From the NCBI GenBank assembly GCA_964019695.1, contig OZ026518.1, positions 108,472,305-108,536,304 on the forward strand: 64,000 bases of DNA, in the 5' to 3' direction. The position numbers and the translations under genes are program-made. A model generated the notes under the pieces. It saw only the letters and a list, made by a program, of their open reading frames with translations, was not told the DNA's origin and made no database searches. Below, in pieces: positions 46,544 to 58,858 of the stretch (the stretch's first letter is position 1; each line of letters begins with the position of its first letter). The stretch is from Loripinus fragilis (lineage: Eukaryota; Mollusca; Bivalvia; Lucinida; Lucinidae).

Positions 46544-47168
46544 GTACTGTAAATTTTTGCAAGGTATTCGCGAAAATAAAACACTCACAAAATGTCCTTC
46601 AGTGATGTAGGTTAATCATACCAAAGTTGCACATTTTTAAAGTGGTAAATATGTCTTTTAACGCTATTCACAAAGATAAAACTTTTGCAAAAAAATTGAA
46701 ATTAGCAGTACCGAAAAAAAGACATTATGATTTTTTCTAAAAAGTATTGGTACAACAATTAAAGCATTTGCACAAAGATTGTAGGGTCAGGAATGTATCA
46801 AATTACCATACACGCCATTCATTTCTATAAACTACGTGCCTCTAATGAAACCCACTACTTTTCATAGAAATACAAGCAGACATACAGAATGTTTCCAGTC
46901 ACAAAATATGCAAATTGTCTGCCATGGGTCAGTGAAATGAAGTGACACAAGTTCCAATTACTGTAACATTGTATTGTTACTTTAAACATTGACAAACTAT
47001 AAAGATGAAACGCCAGACTCAAATTGAAAGGTTGTTTTCCCTATTCCAATTGGGCAAAAACTAAATCAGACTTTGGTCGATAAGAGCTTTTAATAGATGC
47101 AACAAAATCGGAAGAGAAATAGTCAAGTCGAAATTCATGGTTATGTGTAAGTTTCTTTCTTTTTCAAG

Positions 47169-47300
47169 GTCCAAAAGGAAAAACTTGATAATGACAAAGA
47201 CAAGATGATAGAAAAGCTTGATTAGATCAAGGCCATTGTGTTAGATGAAATTGTAAGTCTAAGAAAGGATAACAAAAAACTTTCGAAAGGTAAATCTGGG
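47169..47300 (+). CDS. Second coiled-coil exon, with an in-frame TAG
   Basis: A strong acceptor (TTTCTTTCTTTTTCAAG) is followed by VQKEKLDNDKDKMIEKLD, a TAG stop at 47223-47225, then IKAIVLDEIVSLRKDNKKLS and KGKSG before a GTAAGC donor. An alternative GTAAAT donor lies at 47290. Phase 0 in, phase 0 out. On both sides of the stop the frame stays coiled-coil-like, so the TAG most simply replaces CAG or a similar codon. It could be an assembly or base-calling error, a null allele, or a sign that this gene copy is decaying upstream of the exonuclease. Confidence 0.6.
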
Positions 47301-47404
47301 GTAAGCTTTTTAAGGTAATGTGTTTTTAAAAATATTATCGTGCTTATATATGCTCATACTTAAATTGCAGAGAATCCTTCACTGCCGAAAAATGCAGTTT
47401 ATAG

Positions 47405-47720
47405 TTTAAACATGTTTAAAGTAAGGAAGGGTGCAAAGATCAGGAATCGATACAATCAATAACCACTGTGACACCTGGCCCAGGATACCAAGTGGAAAGT
47501 GACAAACTCACAATTACACTTCACAAACTGGAGCCCAAGAGGTCAGCCCTTTCCCAGCAGGTGATAACAAGGCATCAATAAACAGACGCACAGGAAAGCA
47601 AAACAAACACAAGACAGAAATAATATAAATGATCCACAAAAGAAGTACCGCCTTGGAACGGTCAGTAAAATATTTTACTGGAAGGCTTAAACCGGTTTTC
47701 ATGGCGCCAACTTCACCCTT
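47405..47720 (+). repeat. 310-bp dispersed repeat
   Basis: AGTAAGGAAGGGTGCAAAGA...AAGAGGTCAGCCCTTTCCCA...GTACCGCCTTGGAACGGTCA...GCTTAAACCGGTTTTC. Intronic; the 62-residue minus-strand frame inside it is repeat-derived. Confidence 0.85.
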
Positions 47721-47803
47721 AGTTCAGTTCTTTGTCACTGCAATAGAAGTACAGCCAATGCAAAGACATCTATAACTATGTGCAAAAATATTATAAGAAT
47801 CTA

Positions 47804-47933
47804 TCATGAGTGTGAGGGTAGGATAGAAAAATACATCCCGCGGATCGCCTATTCGCGTCACCAGGCTTGCGGAGTGACTACAAATGGTGATCCCAAGGGA
47901 CATATTTTTCTATCCTATCCTACCCTCACATGA
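47804..47933. mobile_element. 130-bp MITE
   Basis: TCATGAGTGTGAGGGTAGGA/TAGAAAAATA on the left is mirrored by TATTTTTCTATCCTATCCTA/CCCTCACATGA on the right. Intronic. Confidence 0.85.
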
Positions 47934-48004
47934 ATAATGGATTATTTTTCTTGATCACCACTGTTTTTATTCATTTATCTATCTATTTTAAAATAAACGT
48001 CCAG

Positions 48005-48075
48005 AAGTCCCTGAATACGCTAAGATGCAGTTTCACATGATGACGTTACTTGACGACCTGGGTAAGATAACATGG
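48005..48075 (+). CDS. Candidate alternative exon
   Basis: A weak CCAG acceptor, then two bases and VPEYAKMQFHMMTLLDDLGK-ITW, then a GTAAGA donor. It would fit between the alternative donor at 47290 (phase 1) and the exon at 48393 (phase 0). The polypyrimidine tract is poor; tentative. Confidence 0.22.
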
Positions 48076-48392
48076 GTAAGATAAGATTTATTATATCTTA
48101 GGGTAAAATCTCAGATATCTTTATCCGGTGTGCAAGAATACTCTGTCCTAATACAAATTGAGAATTTAAGAAAAATGATGGTATGTTTGATATTATGATA
48201 AAAGCAAAGATTGTAGGTACATATGCTCTATGTTTAGAGGAAAGGTAAGAACAAAAAATAATAAGGACCCCTTAATCCCCAGTTTGATTTATTATTTAAA
48301 GGGTAAAAATCACATAGGTAATTTAGCACAATGATTAATTAACTGAACATAGAGGTTTCTAGAAATAACATTATGCTTTGCATGATTTTCAG

Positions 48393-48469
48393 CCTCAATC
48401 AATTAGAAATGAAGATAAAAGAGGGAAGCAAGACATATATGAGGTACATCAAGAATCAGCCCCAACTAT
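48393..48469 (+). CDS. Linker exon of the knuckle/exonuclease gene
   Basis: ATGATTTTCAG acceptor, 77 bp and a GTAAGT donor. Phase 0 in, phase 2 out. It encodes PQSIRNEDKRGKQDIYEVHQ-ESAPT plus two bases of a split codon (AT), which the first base of the 54492 exon completes as ATG (Met). Composition is hydrophilic, without a domain, as expected for a linker between a coil and a knuckle. The exact phase match at both ends and strong donor are the main support. Confidence 0.6.
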
Positions 48470-48732
48470 GTAAGTTGACCAAAATTTTCTACAAATTGTT
48501 TAGTTTCAGTTTTAGCATTTGGTCCAGATTAAGATTAATTGATTGTTAATAACACCGACCAATCAAACAAGATTATATACTTGCAGTTTTGTCATTTCAA
48601 AGCTTATCTGAATATTTTGCTTTCTATATGTGATAAGTCAGACACATATTGCTTAATAACCAGAAAATACAACTTCGATGGTAAGGAATAAGACATATTT
48701 TCATGACAAATTAGAGTCTTATTTTATTTAAG

Positions 48733-48880
48733 AAATAAATTTGATTTTTTGAATGTTCATGGAATCATGAATACTTCAGGTATCTTGCAAAGTAAGTGAA
48801 GTCCAAAGGGCTTCATATTAACTTTGCAAGAGACCCGAAGTATCCATGCTTCCATGAACAGACCAAAATTGAATTTATTG
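48733..48880. mobile_element. 148-bp foldback family H, copy 1
   Basis: AATAAATTTGATTTTTTGAA and TGTTCATGGAATCATGAATA on the left are mirrored by TCCATGAACA...AATTGAATTTATT. A related copy is at 55306-55438. Confidence 0.8.
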
Positions 48881-49299
48881 CTTATATTTACATTTATTAT
48901 AAATATCTAAAATATAGAATTTTTATAATTTAGTAAAAAAGGTTTTGTATTCAAAATATAATCGTTAAAACGGTTTTGTTGGAGTGTAAAATGGAAAAGC
49001 AGAACAGCCAGTGCAAACATGGACAGCCAATGGACCAAACAAGAGTCTTTTTTGCACATGCAACTCAGGTATGGCTCGCTGTCACTCACAACACCAGTGT
49101 CGCTTCTGGTAAATACATTTAATGTTGGAAGCGTATTTCAGGGGCAGTGAGCTTGGCAGCTGTCAATCAAATTCATATCATTCATTAGGCTATGAATGGT
49201 TGCAAAAACCTAAGGCTGTACTAAAGGAATACTTTGAAAATGTAAATATTTAAGAATAACATTCAAATATCAAATAAAGTTCCATTAATTATTTGAATC

Positions 49300-49532
49300 T
49301 GTGCGTAAGATTTCCAACAATGTGGGGATTGTGCGACCATAAATGCCTCAGACCAGCCTGCGCATACCCGCAGTCTGATCAGAGCCTTTGCTTGTCGCTT
49401 GAGTATTCTATGATTGTAAAGCTACTGACCGAACGTCATTTGGAGTTTCAAAGCTTAAAAGGAGGCTGCACAGGCTCATCTGAGTCTACACTTGTCAAAA
49501 TGTCAAATTGTTGGAAATCACATGCCACAGCT
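49300..49532 (-). mobile_element. MITE family C, copy 3, reversed
   Basis: Starts GTGCGTAAGATTTCCAACAA and contains CAGACCAGCCTGCGCATACC and CGCAGTCTGATCAGAGCCTT. It ends CATGCCACAGCTC. The 96-residue frame over it is not a gene. Confidence 0.88.
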
Positions 49533-50540
49533 CATTTAACTTTTGGAGCAATGATGATGGATATAAGACATGACGAAGAGTAATTTAAATTGCAGTTTCA
49601 TTTTTTGGAGCTTTAGCAGCATAATACTTAGAACATGTTTCAAAACCTTGGATTGTTTGACAAGATTACAACTAATCGAAGCTTCATCATTAGAGCTTCA
49701 ACCCATTCAACAGCTAAACTCTTGCCTAATCAATTAATAATTCATTATGAGAGATCAATGAAGCTTTATAGCAAGAAGCACGTTTTCAGACTGCAGTGAC
49801 AATTTCAATTTTCACTGGTTTGGAAGATAAAAACGTTGGCACGTATGTGATGAAAGTGATATTTCAAACGCGATGTGTACTCTAAAATAAAATTTCAGCC
49901 AAAAACATTCTCAGAGGGGAGAAAAGCAAAAATGAACGCATGTGTGGAATGTAGACATGTAATACATGTGAGTAAAGTCGTTTTTTATTAAACATTTTTC
50001 TATAAACGTGAACAAATCTAAATAACAGGGGGTTGGTGAGGGGCAATATGTCTTTGTCACAGTTGTTGGACCCGTTGTCTAATACTTGCCAACCCCTTTA
50101 GTGGGGAGGGGCGCCATATTGTTTAAATCATGTGTTTCTGGCCTGTCTGAGAGCAAATATTGTCTTCACTTTCATTTTCTGATAATACATTACTTTTATC
50201 TGAATTATAATCGTTAAATATCACATCGAAAACCCCTTCCGTATGATATTTCATTCCCCTGGACATTTTTTTTCGTTATTTTTGGTGTCCGTAGAATCTG
50301 ATGATATATCAAACACTTTTTTTAAGTTTTAAATATCCTTTGTACTTTGCATATTATACCATTATGTCCCCTTAACATTTTGGGATAAAGAACAAAGAGT
50401 TGTTTCCCATATAACGGTTAAAAACCGTATCTGTAAATTTCGACTGTAGTCACGTTTGGTAAACTCAACTATAGTAAAAGTGTTTAAACCTTCTATGTGT
50501 ATTTCTCAAATCAATTTAGCATCCTATACTGGATCCAGTG
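49533..50540. other. Intronic; partial relative of the 664-bp element at 50163-50490
   Basis: 50390-50490 matches, reversed, the start of 22544-23207 (AGAACAAAGAGTTG, AACGGTTAAAAA, GACTGTAGTC, AAAAGTGTTTA). A spliced-looking segment at 49900-49958 (PKTFSEGRKAKMNACVECRH-like) does not fit the phases of its neighbours. Confidence 0.5.
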
Positions 50541-51030
50541 CTACAGGAAAGATATCTCGTATGGTGCATTAGCAAATTTATGTCCCCAAACCCCAAGGGT
50601 GGGGAGATATATTGTTTTTGATGCAGATCTCGTCAGCGTCGGTGTTTGCGTCGGCGTCCATTTTTCATTTCCGTGCATTATCTTCTGAACCTGTAGATGG
50701 ATTTTGACCAAACATGCATAAGTACATTGTTTTGGAGAAGAGTAAGAGATGATTAGATTTTGGTAACATTTTACCTTATTTTCAAGGTCACAGGGGCACT
50801 TTGAAATGTCCAAAATATGGTTTCCGTGTGTTATCTTCTGTACTAATAGATGGATTTTGACCAATCTTGCATAGATACATTGTTGGGGAGGGAAAGAGTT
50901 GATCAAATTTTGATAACCTTGACCTAATTTTCAAGGTCACAGTGCCACTTTGAAATGTTCAAAATATGGTATCCTTGCGTTATCTTCTGAATCAGTGGAT
51001 GGATTTCGACCAAACTTGCATATCGCCCTC
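50541..51030. repeat. Tandem ~155-bp units, about three copies
   Basis: Repeated CCGTGCRTTATCTTCTGAAC-like, TGGATTTTGACCAAACWTGC-like and TTTCAAGGTCACAGGGGCAC blocks. The frames on both strands across this stretch are repeat-derived. Confidence 0.8.
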
Positions 51031-51249
51031 TATTGGTAGAAGGTGCAATCTAACATTTTCAACAAAATTGAGTTATTTAGTTTTTACGAATCCTAACATA
51101 GTATCTATCATCTCACAACTTATCATAGTTGTATTCCTTGAACACAAATTATGGTAACACAATTTCATTTGGGGTTATGTGCATATCTATGATTTTGTTA
51201 GCGGCAAAAAGAGTTATTTGCTGTCAAATTTGCAACAGAATGTGCTATG

Positions 51250-51470
51250 TGTCATATAGCACCTTTTAGTTGGAAGAAAAGTGCTGCTTTTGTTAAAGTT
51301 ATTTAGAGTTAAAAGGTGTTACATGATAAATAACACCTTTTGCATTTTACAAAATGATTACAACAATACAGTATTGTGTGACAAAATGTACCATTTGACA
51401 GATAGCGCCTTTTTCTTTATTTTGAAAAAGGTGCTATTTGTCAAATAGCACCTTTTTTTCATTTAACACA
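51250..51470. repeat. Cluster of hairpins sharing AGCACCTTTT
   Basis: Three or four inverted pairs: ATAGCACCTTTTAG with AAAGGTGTTA, AAGGTGTTACATGATAAATA/ACACCTTTT, and AAAGGTGCTATTTGTCAAATAGCACCTTT, split by ~60 bp. The last is a 13-bp perfect stem. Confidence 0.75.
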
Positions 51471-51499
51471 TAACTTATTCATGTATAAAAATGTTGATT

Positions 51500-52375
51500 T
51501 GATACATATATATGTAACATTCTTACATACAGATATCACATCCTTTCATAGAGATGTTATATTCTACAATGATATGTCGCAACTCTTACATACATGTCAC
51601 ATGCTTACATAACAGGTACCACATTATTACATACAGATGTCACACGTTTACAGACAAATAAGAGATTCCTACATATTATATATGTCACATACTGACAAAC
51701 ATATGTTGTATTCTTACATAGAGATATCACATTCTTAAATAGAGAGATGTCACATTCATATAAAGTGATGTCATATCATCTTGCATAGAGATGCCACACC
51801 CTTACAAACAGATGTCACATTCTTCCATAGGGGTATCACATTCTTACATTAGACAACTGAAATGTTCTTCTGCGGTTAACATAAGGATTTGTCAAGGTAG
51901 ATAGGAATGCATAGTGGTGTCCACCTTGGATTTGAAGGAATACATTTATTGTTTTGTTAAATAACCGTGCTTTATTTCCTCCATTTTTATTTTAAAACTG
52001 TTTGCATTACTGTCGATTTTTTTTCAATAATGGGCTTTAATAACCTTTGAGTTTAGTAACGAACGTCATTTTATACCTTTACTCGCCGAAAAATCAAATA
52101 ATAAAATCAAGAAATTTAAAGAAATATCAAAGTCTTAAAAAGAAATACCACATCCTTACATACAGATGTCTTATTTCTAAATATAGATGTCTAATTCCAA
52201 ACAAGAGCTGTCACATTCTTAAATACAGATGTGGCATTGTTACATTCTTGCATAGATATGCCACATTATTGCAATGTGATATCACACTCCTGCATACAAA
52301 AATTATTAGATTTATTCTTACTTAGAGATGTTACATTCATATGTACAAATGTCACATTCTTACATACAGCTGCTT
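51500..52375. repeat. Degenerate ~24-bp repeat (GATGTCACATTCTTACATACA)
   Basis: Two stretches (51500-51850 and 52140-52375) repeat TTACATACAGATGTCACATTC-like units with drift, separated by ~290 bp of other sequence. Intronic. Confidence 0.8.
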
Positions 52376-53370
<995 letters not shown>

Positions 53371-53479
53371 AGATTAAGTCCGATTACACAATTTTTTAAA
53401 CATAATTTTCTATTCCTCTACCGGTTTCACTCTTATACAGATCATCAGGAGTTTAATATGACGTTGCATAGAAACGACG

Positions 53480-53575
53480 TTAGTAACGTTACTTTCCCAT
53501 GATGCAACGCTACGTTCCCATATTGCAACGTAACGTTCCCATGATGCAATGTTATGTTCCGTTAATGCAACGCCA
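53480..53575. repeat. Tandem ~25-bp CCCATGATGCAACG units
   Basis: Four degenerate copies of AACGTTCCCATGATGCAACG-type sequence. Confidence 0.75.
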
Positions 53576-53599
53576 TAAATAGTACAATAAAATACAATA

Positions 53600-54107
<508 letters not shown>

Positions 54108-54240
54108 TGATAGCTGGCAACAGTTATTGCAAAAGAAAATGGGAACTTTTCCTTAAGTTGTTTCAAACTTTATGTTATAACAGTTATTTGATGGTAGGCT
54201 GGATTGTAAAATCTATCGTTGATAAGGTTTACGTCGTAAT

Positions 54241-54477
54241 GAGACGTGACATGAGATTTACAACAATGTGGTATGTACGACCAGCAAAGCCTCAGATCAG
54301 CCTGTGCATACGCGCAGTCTGGTCAGAGTCTTTGCTAGTCGCCTGTATAGTATATGACTGTTCAGCTACTGACTGAACACCATTTGGAGTTGCTAAGCTT
54401 AAAAAGAAGCTGCACAGGCTCGTCTGAGTCTACACTTGTCAAAATGCCACATTGTTGGAAATCACATGATGTGGCTC
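54241..54477 (-). mobile_element. MITE family C, copy 4, reversed
   Basis: GACGTGACATGAGATTTACA start, CAGATCAGCCTGTGCATACG core, CATGATGTGGCTC end. It ends 14 bases before the knuckle exon, so its right TIR lies next to the 3' splice site. Confidence 0.88.
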
Positions 54478-54491
54478 AGTTTATATTGCAG

Positions 54492-54616
54492 GCTCAGAGA
54501 TTGCAGGTCCTATTCAGGTCCTTACTGTGATATTTGCCATGTGACAGAACACAACACAGAAGATTGTCCTCAACAATCATTTGAAAGTGTGTTCACAGAT
54601 GGAGTTGCACAAATAG
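54492..54616 (+). CDS. CCHC zinc-knuckle exon (CLIP-170-like)
   Basis: Exon with a TTATATTGCAG acceptor and a GTAAAT donor, phase 2 in, phase 1 out, encoding RDCRSYSGPYCDICHVTEHN and then TEDCPQQSFESVFTDGVAQI. The four zinc ligands are Cys 54526, Cys 54535, His 54550 and Cys 54565, spaced C-x2-C-x4-H-x4-C. The PYCDIC...H.TEDCP wording is that of the C-terminal knuckle in CLIP-170 family proteins, which there binds partners such as dynactin. Here it is followed in phase by an exonuclease domain, so the partner or nucleic-acid target may differ. A later AG (54506) gives the same frame and cannot be excluded as the acceptor. A family-C MITE ends just upstream and a family-F MITE begins 12 bases downstream. 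Confidence 0.8.
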
Positions 54617-54627
54617 GTAAATTTACA

Positions 54628-54948
54628 TAGAAGATCTTACATGAGTGTTCATGCGAAAAAGGGAAACATGCCTGGCAAGCCTCGCATTTTATCTGTTTTC
54701 CTAACTCGTTTAATACATTCAATAACATAGGAGCATGGAAGTTAGTTTCTATTTACATACGACGTTTAAATTACTTAAAAGCACATTTTTGGTGTAAAAA
54801 CTTAAGATTTTGCCATCTTTTACGCAACGTTAAAATAGGCGTCATTACATAACATTACTAAATCCGTACACCACTAATGATTTTTCGAATTTATTGCATG
54901 GCTTTTTATCACTTCAAGATTCGACATCATGTGATAAACATAAGGAGA
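54628..54948 (+). mobile_element. MITE family F, copy 1
   Basis: AGAAGATCTTACATGAGTGT...GCAAGCCTCGCATTTTATCT...CGTTTAATACATTC. The right part has CATGGCTTTTTATCACTTCA. Related copies: 61583-61800 and 63438-63788. Confidence 0.75.
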
Positions 54949-54954
54949 CTAGCT

Positions 54955-55080
54955 CTTAAGTAGAGGATCTTACACTCGTGATCATTTTAAATGAAATTTA
55001 TTAAACGAGACTTTGGTAAGTTTAATAAATTTAATATGAAATGATCACGAGTGTAAGATTCTGTTTATCATACGAACTTT
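54955..55080. mobile_element. ~125-bp hairpin element
   Basis: GTAGAGGATCTTACACTCGT/GATCATTT is mirrored by AAATGATCACGAGTGTAAGA/TTCT, with an inner pair TTATTAAACGAG / AAGTTTAATAAA. Terminal sequence is related to family F. Confidence 0.8.
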
Positions 55081-55305
55081 TAAATGTAAAAATGTGATTT
55101 TATCCCTTCAATTTATTTCGATGAAAATGAAATAATTGGATGTTAATTTACTTTATTTAAAGTAAGTGTGATTAAGACTCGGGTCCAATCAATCAGCCTC
55201 AATTTCATTTAAAGTATTTGAGTAATTTTTTGTACATCATGACAGGCAGTGTATTTATTGATGACATGTGGCAATATATGTGATATGTTATCCATACTAT
55301 TCAAG

Positions 55306-55438
55306 AAATAAATTTGAATTTCGTCTGTTCATGAGATCATGAACACTTCAAGTCTCATGCAATGTAATTGAAGCCGTTAACTGTGCAAGAAACCCGAAGT
55401 GTTCATGATCTCATGAACTTACACAAATTGAATTTATC
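55306..55438. mobile_element. Foldback family H, copy 2
   Basis: AAATAAATTTGAATTTCGTC/TGTTCATGAGATCATGAACACT on the left pairs with AGTGTTCATGATCTCATGAA/CTTACACAAATTGAATTTAT on the right. Confidence 0.82.
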
Positions 55439-56325
55439 ACATATTTATATCTTATATTGTCTGTCACGTATCAATTTTCAATTTTCACATAACTTGGCTG
55501 ATTTTCTGGATATTTCAAATTATACTAGACATAACGAAGAGTTGAGAACAGCCAAAACTCCGAAATTCCCGCGTTCAACGTCATGACGATACGCACTCGA
55601 CGTCAGACAAACGTCGGTACACAAACAACGTTATTGGATGGCGTTGACGTTGGTCTGCCCAAAAAGCGAGTGTGTTGGCGTGACTTAAATAGATCCGTTC
55701 ATGAAGCCATGAACAACATCTCAAATATAAAGGTTCATTTAAAGACTCGAAGTTTAAATGTAAATATTAATATGTATCATGACAGGCAGCGTAGAAACTG
55801 GTGGCATATTGCAATATGCGATATGTCATCCGCATCTACACTGTTTATCATAATTCACAACCCTTAAAGGTTAGAATAGCGTCAGCTAGATTTAAAATAT
55901 TTTAGTTAGTTCATGTATATCATGACAGGCATTGTATATACTGATGACATGCAAGTTTGACTCTCTAGAGCCTATGTTGCTCGCACACCAAGTATGGATG
56001 TAGATGGAGACTTTGACTAAAATTTAGACCTAGCTATAGATACCTCGGCTGGAGACATCATAAAACATTACTGTCATTTAAGGAACATATAATTGATATT
56101 ATTTTAGGTATTGGCATATTTATTTTATGCGATAAGTATCAAAGTCTCAAGAACTAGCCCAATAGCTTCATATACATAAATTTTATCCAGTCAAAAGTTT
56201 TGAAGAGTTTAACTGTTAAACTACATTATTACTAGACTATGTGTATAGCATTGAAAATATATTTGCACTAATTATTCACAGAGATTGAAACAAATTAACA
56301 CCCTATTTCTTTTAGAGGAGAATCG
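55439..56325. other. Intronic; repeated CATGACAGGCAG motif
   Basis: Three copies of a RTATATCATGACAGGCAGTG-like string followed by TGATGACATG or GGTGGCATAT-like sequence (55240, 55775, 55918). The 94-residue frame at 55583 shows no domain. Confidence 0.45.
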
Positions 56326-56420
56326 ACTAGGGCCGAAACGGCCAGGGGCAAAACTACCTGAGGCGAACGCCGATGAGGCGAAACGTCTAGGGGGCGAACT
56401 GGACTTGGGGCGAAACGTCA
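56326..56420. repeat. Tandem GGGGCGAAAC repeat
   Basis: Six or more degenerate units of ~17 bp (GGGCCGAAACGGCC, GGCGAAACGTC, GGGGCGAACTGGAC, GGGGCGAAACGTC). Confidence 0.8.
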
Positions 56421-56439
56421 CAGATTCTAATCTAAATGT

Positions 56440-57455
56440 AATATGACAGCCTGCATGCTTAGTTATTAACCCAATCTCGATTTATGGCTTTGCTGCACTC
56501 TTAAATTGCATGCCAGTGGATTGGGCATCAGGCTCTATTTGATGGACCCAACCTAAAGCTATTCAGTTTAGTTGGCTGGGACCAGAGCTTTCGTCTGTTT
56601 TTTGGTCCCTGGAGGTCAACTGATGATATTCTTTTGCTTCAGATTCCCAGTGGTGTTGTTTGACGCTTGTAACACGTTGTATCTCTAAAGTCCTCGTCTT
56701 TGCTTCTTTATAGCATTTAACCTTGATTTATTTGTTAACATAGATAATTCATTGACAAGTTAGAGGATTATCATGCAATCCGAAAAACCCACTAAATGCT
56801 TTACCACGTCAGTCACTGAGGTTAGGCTGGATCCATAAAACATGTTTAAGCCCCCAGTAATTCATTACTTACAGTTCCAAGGAGGTGGTTCTGATGTAGT
56901 TCTCTGTTACCTGTTTTGGGGTAAGAGTTTCCTATGATGTTTCACCTTATGTCTCTTCATAATATTTTAGTTTGGTCTGGGTTGCTGAGTGGCCATCTTT
57001 TGGGAAATAGCCGGATAATTCGGATAGCCATTTGTTCTCATTGTATTTGGTCTATTTGTAATTTTAGACATTTCCCATTTGGGTTCAAAGAGCTGAACAT
57101 TTCTTGTACTTCAACAACAGCAGAATCTAGGGCGAAGATTTGGTACAAGTAAAATGCATTTAAGCCCCCCGGTGGCTTAGGCTGCTGTCCGTTCTAAGGC
57201 GGTGGTTCTGTTGTTGTTGACTTTTTGTTTATTGTTACTCCCATTGTGGGAGTCTCTGTAATTGTTCTATGTTTTGTTGTACGTTACTTTATGTCCATTC
57301 TAGTATTGCAATCATCTTGATGGGGAAGAGCAAGTTGATTGCTTTGCTTAATTTGTCTTCCTGGTGTCTCGTGATGGTTGAGCGGCTCTTCCTCGAGGTG
57401 CCACGGGGTTGTCTGCAGTTTGTGATTGTGGTATTTCCTGATCATACTCACTTAC
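56440..57455 (+). mobile_element. Penelope-like 3' fragment, mosaic
   Basis: 56440-56580 is the end of the reverse-transcriptase ORF (frame pieces PACLVINPISIYGF and LNCMPVDWASGS). 56580-57075 is a diverged 3' region, and 57078-57455 switches to the standard 3' region (AAGCCCCCCGGTGGCTTAGG, CATACTCACTTACTATT). Intronic to the exonuclease gene, same strand. Confidence 0.8.
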
Positions 57456-57572
57456 TATTTTTGAATTTTGATTGCTCCAGTTACTGTTCATTGGTTTCTT
57501 GTTTCTTGCTACGTATTAATTAATTCAATTACAGCCAAATTATTTTAGTTGATCTTATTTCCATATATACAG

Positions 57573-57686
57573 AGTATCCTGTTGTGTCGAGTATTCCAGA
57601 GCCTGTTATTGCTGCGATTCCAGTGCCTTTACCAACGATAGACAAAATTCCCATAGTCTACTTTGACTTGGAGACAACTGGTCTCG
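57573..57686 (+). CDS. Exonuclease exon A, motif I
   Basis: The acceptor TTCCATATATACAG is followed by two bases that complete the split codon from the knuckle exon (G + AG = Glu). It then encodes YPVVSSIPEPVIAAIPVPLP (a Pro-rich linker) and TIDKIPIVYFDLETTGL, with a GTGAGT donor in phase 1. FDLETTG is Exo motif I of the DEDD 3'-5' exonuclease superfamily; Asp 57665 and Glu 57671 are the first two metal ligands. The phase match to the knuckle exon (phase 1) is exact, so knuckle, Pro-rich linker and exonuclease should form one protein. The following intron (57687-58858) holds copies of the 310-bp repeat. Confidence 0.85.
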
Positions 57687-57699
57687 GTGAGTATATACC

Positions 57700-57850
57700 A
57701 GTAAGAAAGAGGCAAATATCAGGAGTCGACACAATAAAGTACCACACCTGACCAAGGATACCAATGGGAAAGTAACAAACTCACAACTAGACATCACAAA
57801 CGAGAGCCAAGAGGTCAGCCCTTTCCCAGCAATCAAAATACAGACGCGCA
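57700..57850 (+). repeat. 310-bp dispersed repeat, truncated
   Basis: AAGAGGCAAATATCAGGAGT, CCAAGAGGTCAGCCCTTTCC; the family's right half is missing. Intronic. Confidence 0.75.
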
Positions 57851-58399
57851 CGAAATAAAAAACAAACAGCAAAGCTACAGCTATATGTTCTGTTTTCCTA
57901 TGAGAGAGACATCATTAAGTCTATTGCAAAAGAAACATGGAATGACATGATTGACGCTTTAAATTTAAAAGGGAAGCAGCTTAATTTTTATAGACCTCAA
58001 GCAAGAGTTTATGTGACAAAAATACTCCACCACTCTGCAGATCTGATTATAAAATATTACCATTTATACTTATCAAAACAGCATACTATGAATTTTGACG
58101 GAAAGCAAACATAGAAAATGGTGGCCATCTTGAATTCTATTGTGAGTAGCGGCTCAAACATTGAAACAATTTTAAAAACATTTAAATAACCATTTGCCAT
58201 TACATGAAATTTGCAACTTACATCATAGTTAGCTTTCATTCACATTAAGAATGCCCGTTAAAAGAAAAGCAATGGTGGCCATCATGGAAAATGGCCCTGT
58301 ATTTTGATTTTGCAGTGGCCAATGTTTTATTTATCAACAGTATACCAATATTGGCGTCCTTGCAACAATTCATGCTTGTTTTAGCAAATGCAAAGTAAG
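57851..58399. other. Intronic, no recognisable feature
   Basis: 57895-57990 in translation gives NVLFSYERDIIKSIAKETWN-like sequence with broken frames, perhaps an old coding relic; too short to assign. Confidence 0.4.
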
Positions 58400-58710
58400 T
58401 AAGGGTGCAAAGATCAATACCTATACAATCAGGTACCAAACCTGACCCAGGATACCAAAGAGAAAGTGACAAACTCACAGTTAGACATCAAAACGAGAGC
58501 CAAGAGGTCAGCCCTATCACAGCAGATGACCACAAGGCACATATAAACAGACACGCAAAAAAGGCATAGCAAACGCAAAAAAGAAAAAAACCCTTAAAGA
58601 TCTTTAAAAGAAGTACCGCCTTGGAACGGTCAGTAAAATATTTTACTGGAGGGCTTAAACCGGTTTTACAGCGCGCCAACCTCACCCTCAATTCAGATGT
58701 GGATCAAGAC
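58400..58710 (+). repeat. 310-bp dispersed repeat
   Basis: AGTAAGGGTGCAAAGATCAA...GTACCGCCTTGGAACGGTCA...AAACCGGTTTTACAGCGCGC. Matches 47405-47720 along its length. Intronic. Confidence 0.85.
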
Positions 58711-58858
58711 AAGATTTTACTCGAATATTGACTTAATCTGCCCAGCTATACTAGTTTCAGCTCTTTATGTCATTCAAAATTAGATTGTACGCTTTAAAAG
58801 GATAACAAAATAATGTGTTCAGACGTGACTATTATGTTCTGCATTCCTTTTTTTACAG

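Noticed and set aside
49900..49958. Spliced-looking segment with a CxxC pair between the linker and knuckle exons
   Set aside because: Only phase 0 is open, but the flanking exons require phase 2; inclusion would break the frame.
58813..58858. ATG at 58813 as the start of a free-standing 276-residue exonuclease
   Set aside because: These bases end in a polypyrimidine-AG acceptor and the reading removes motif I (FDLETTG), which lies in the exon at 57573-57686 in matching phase.
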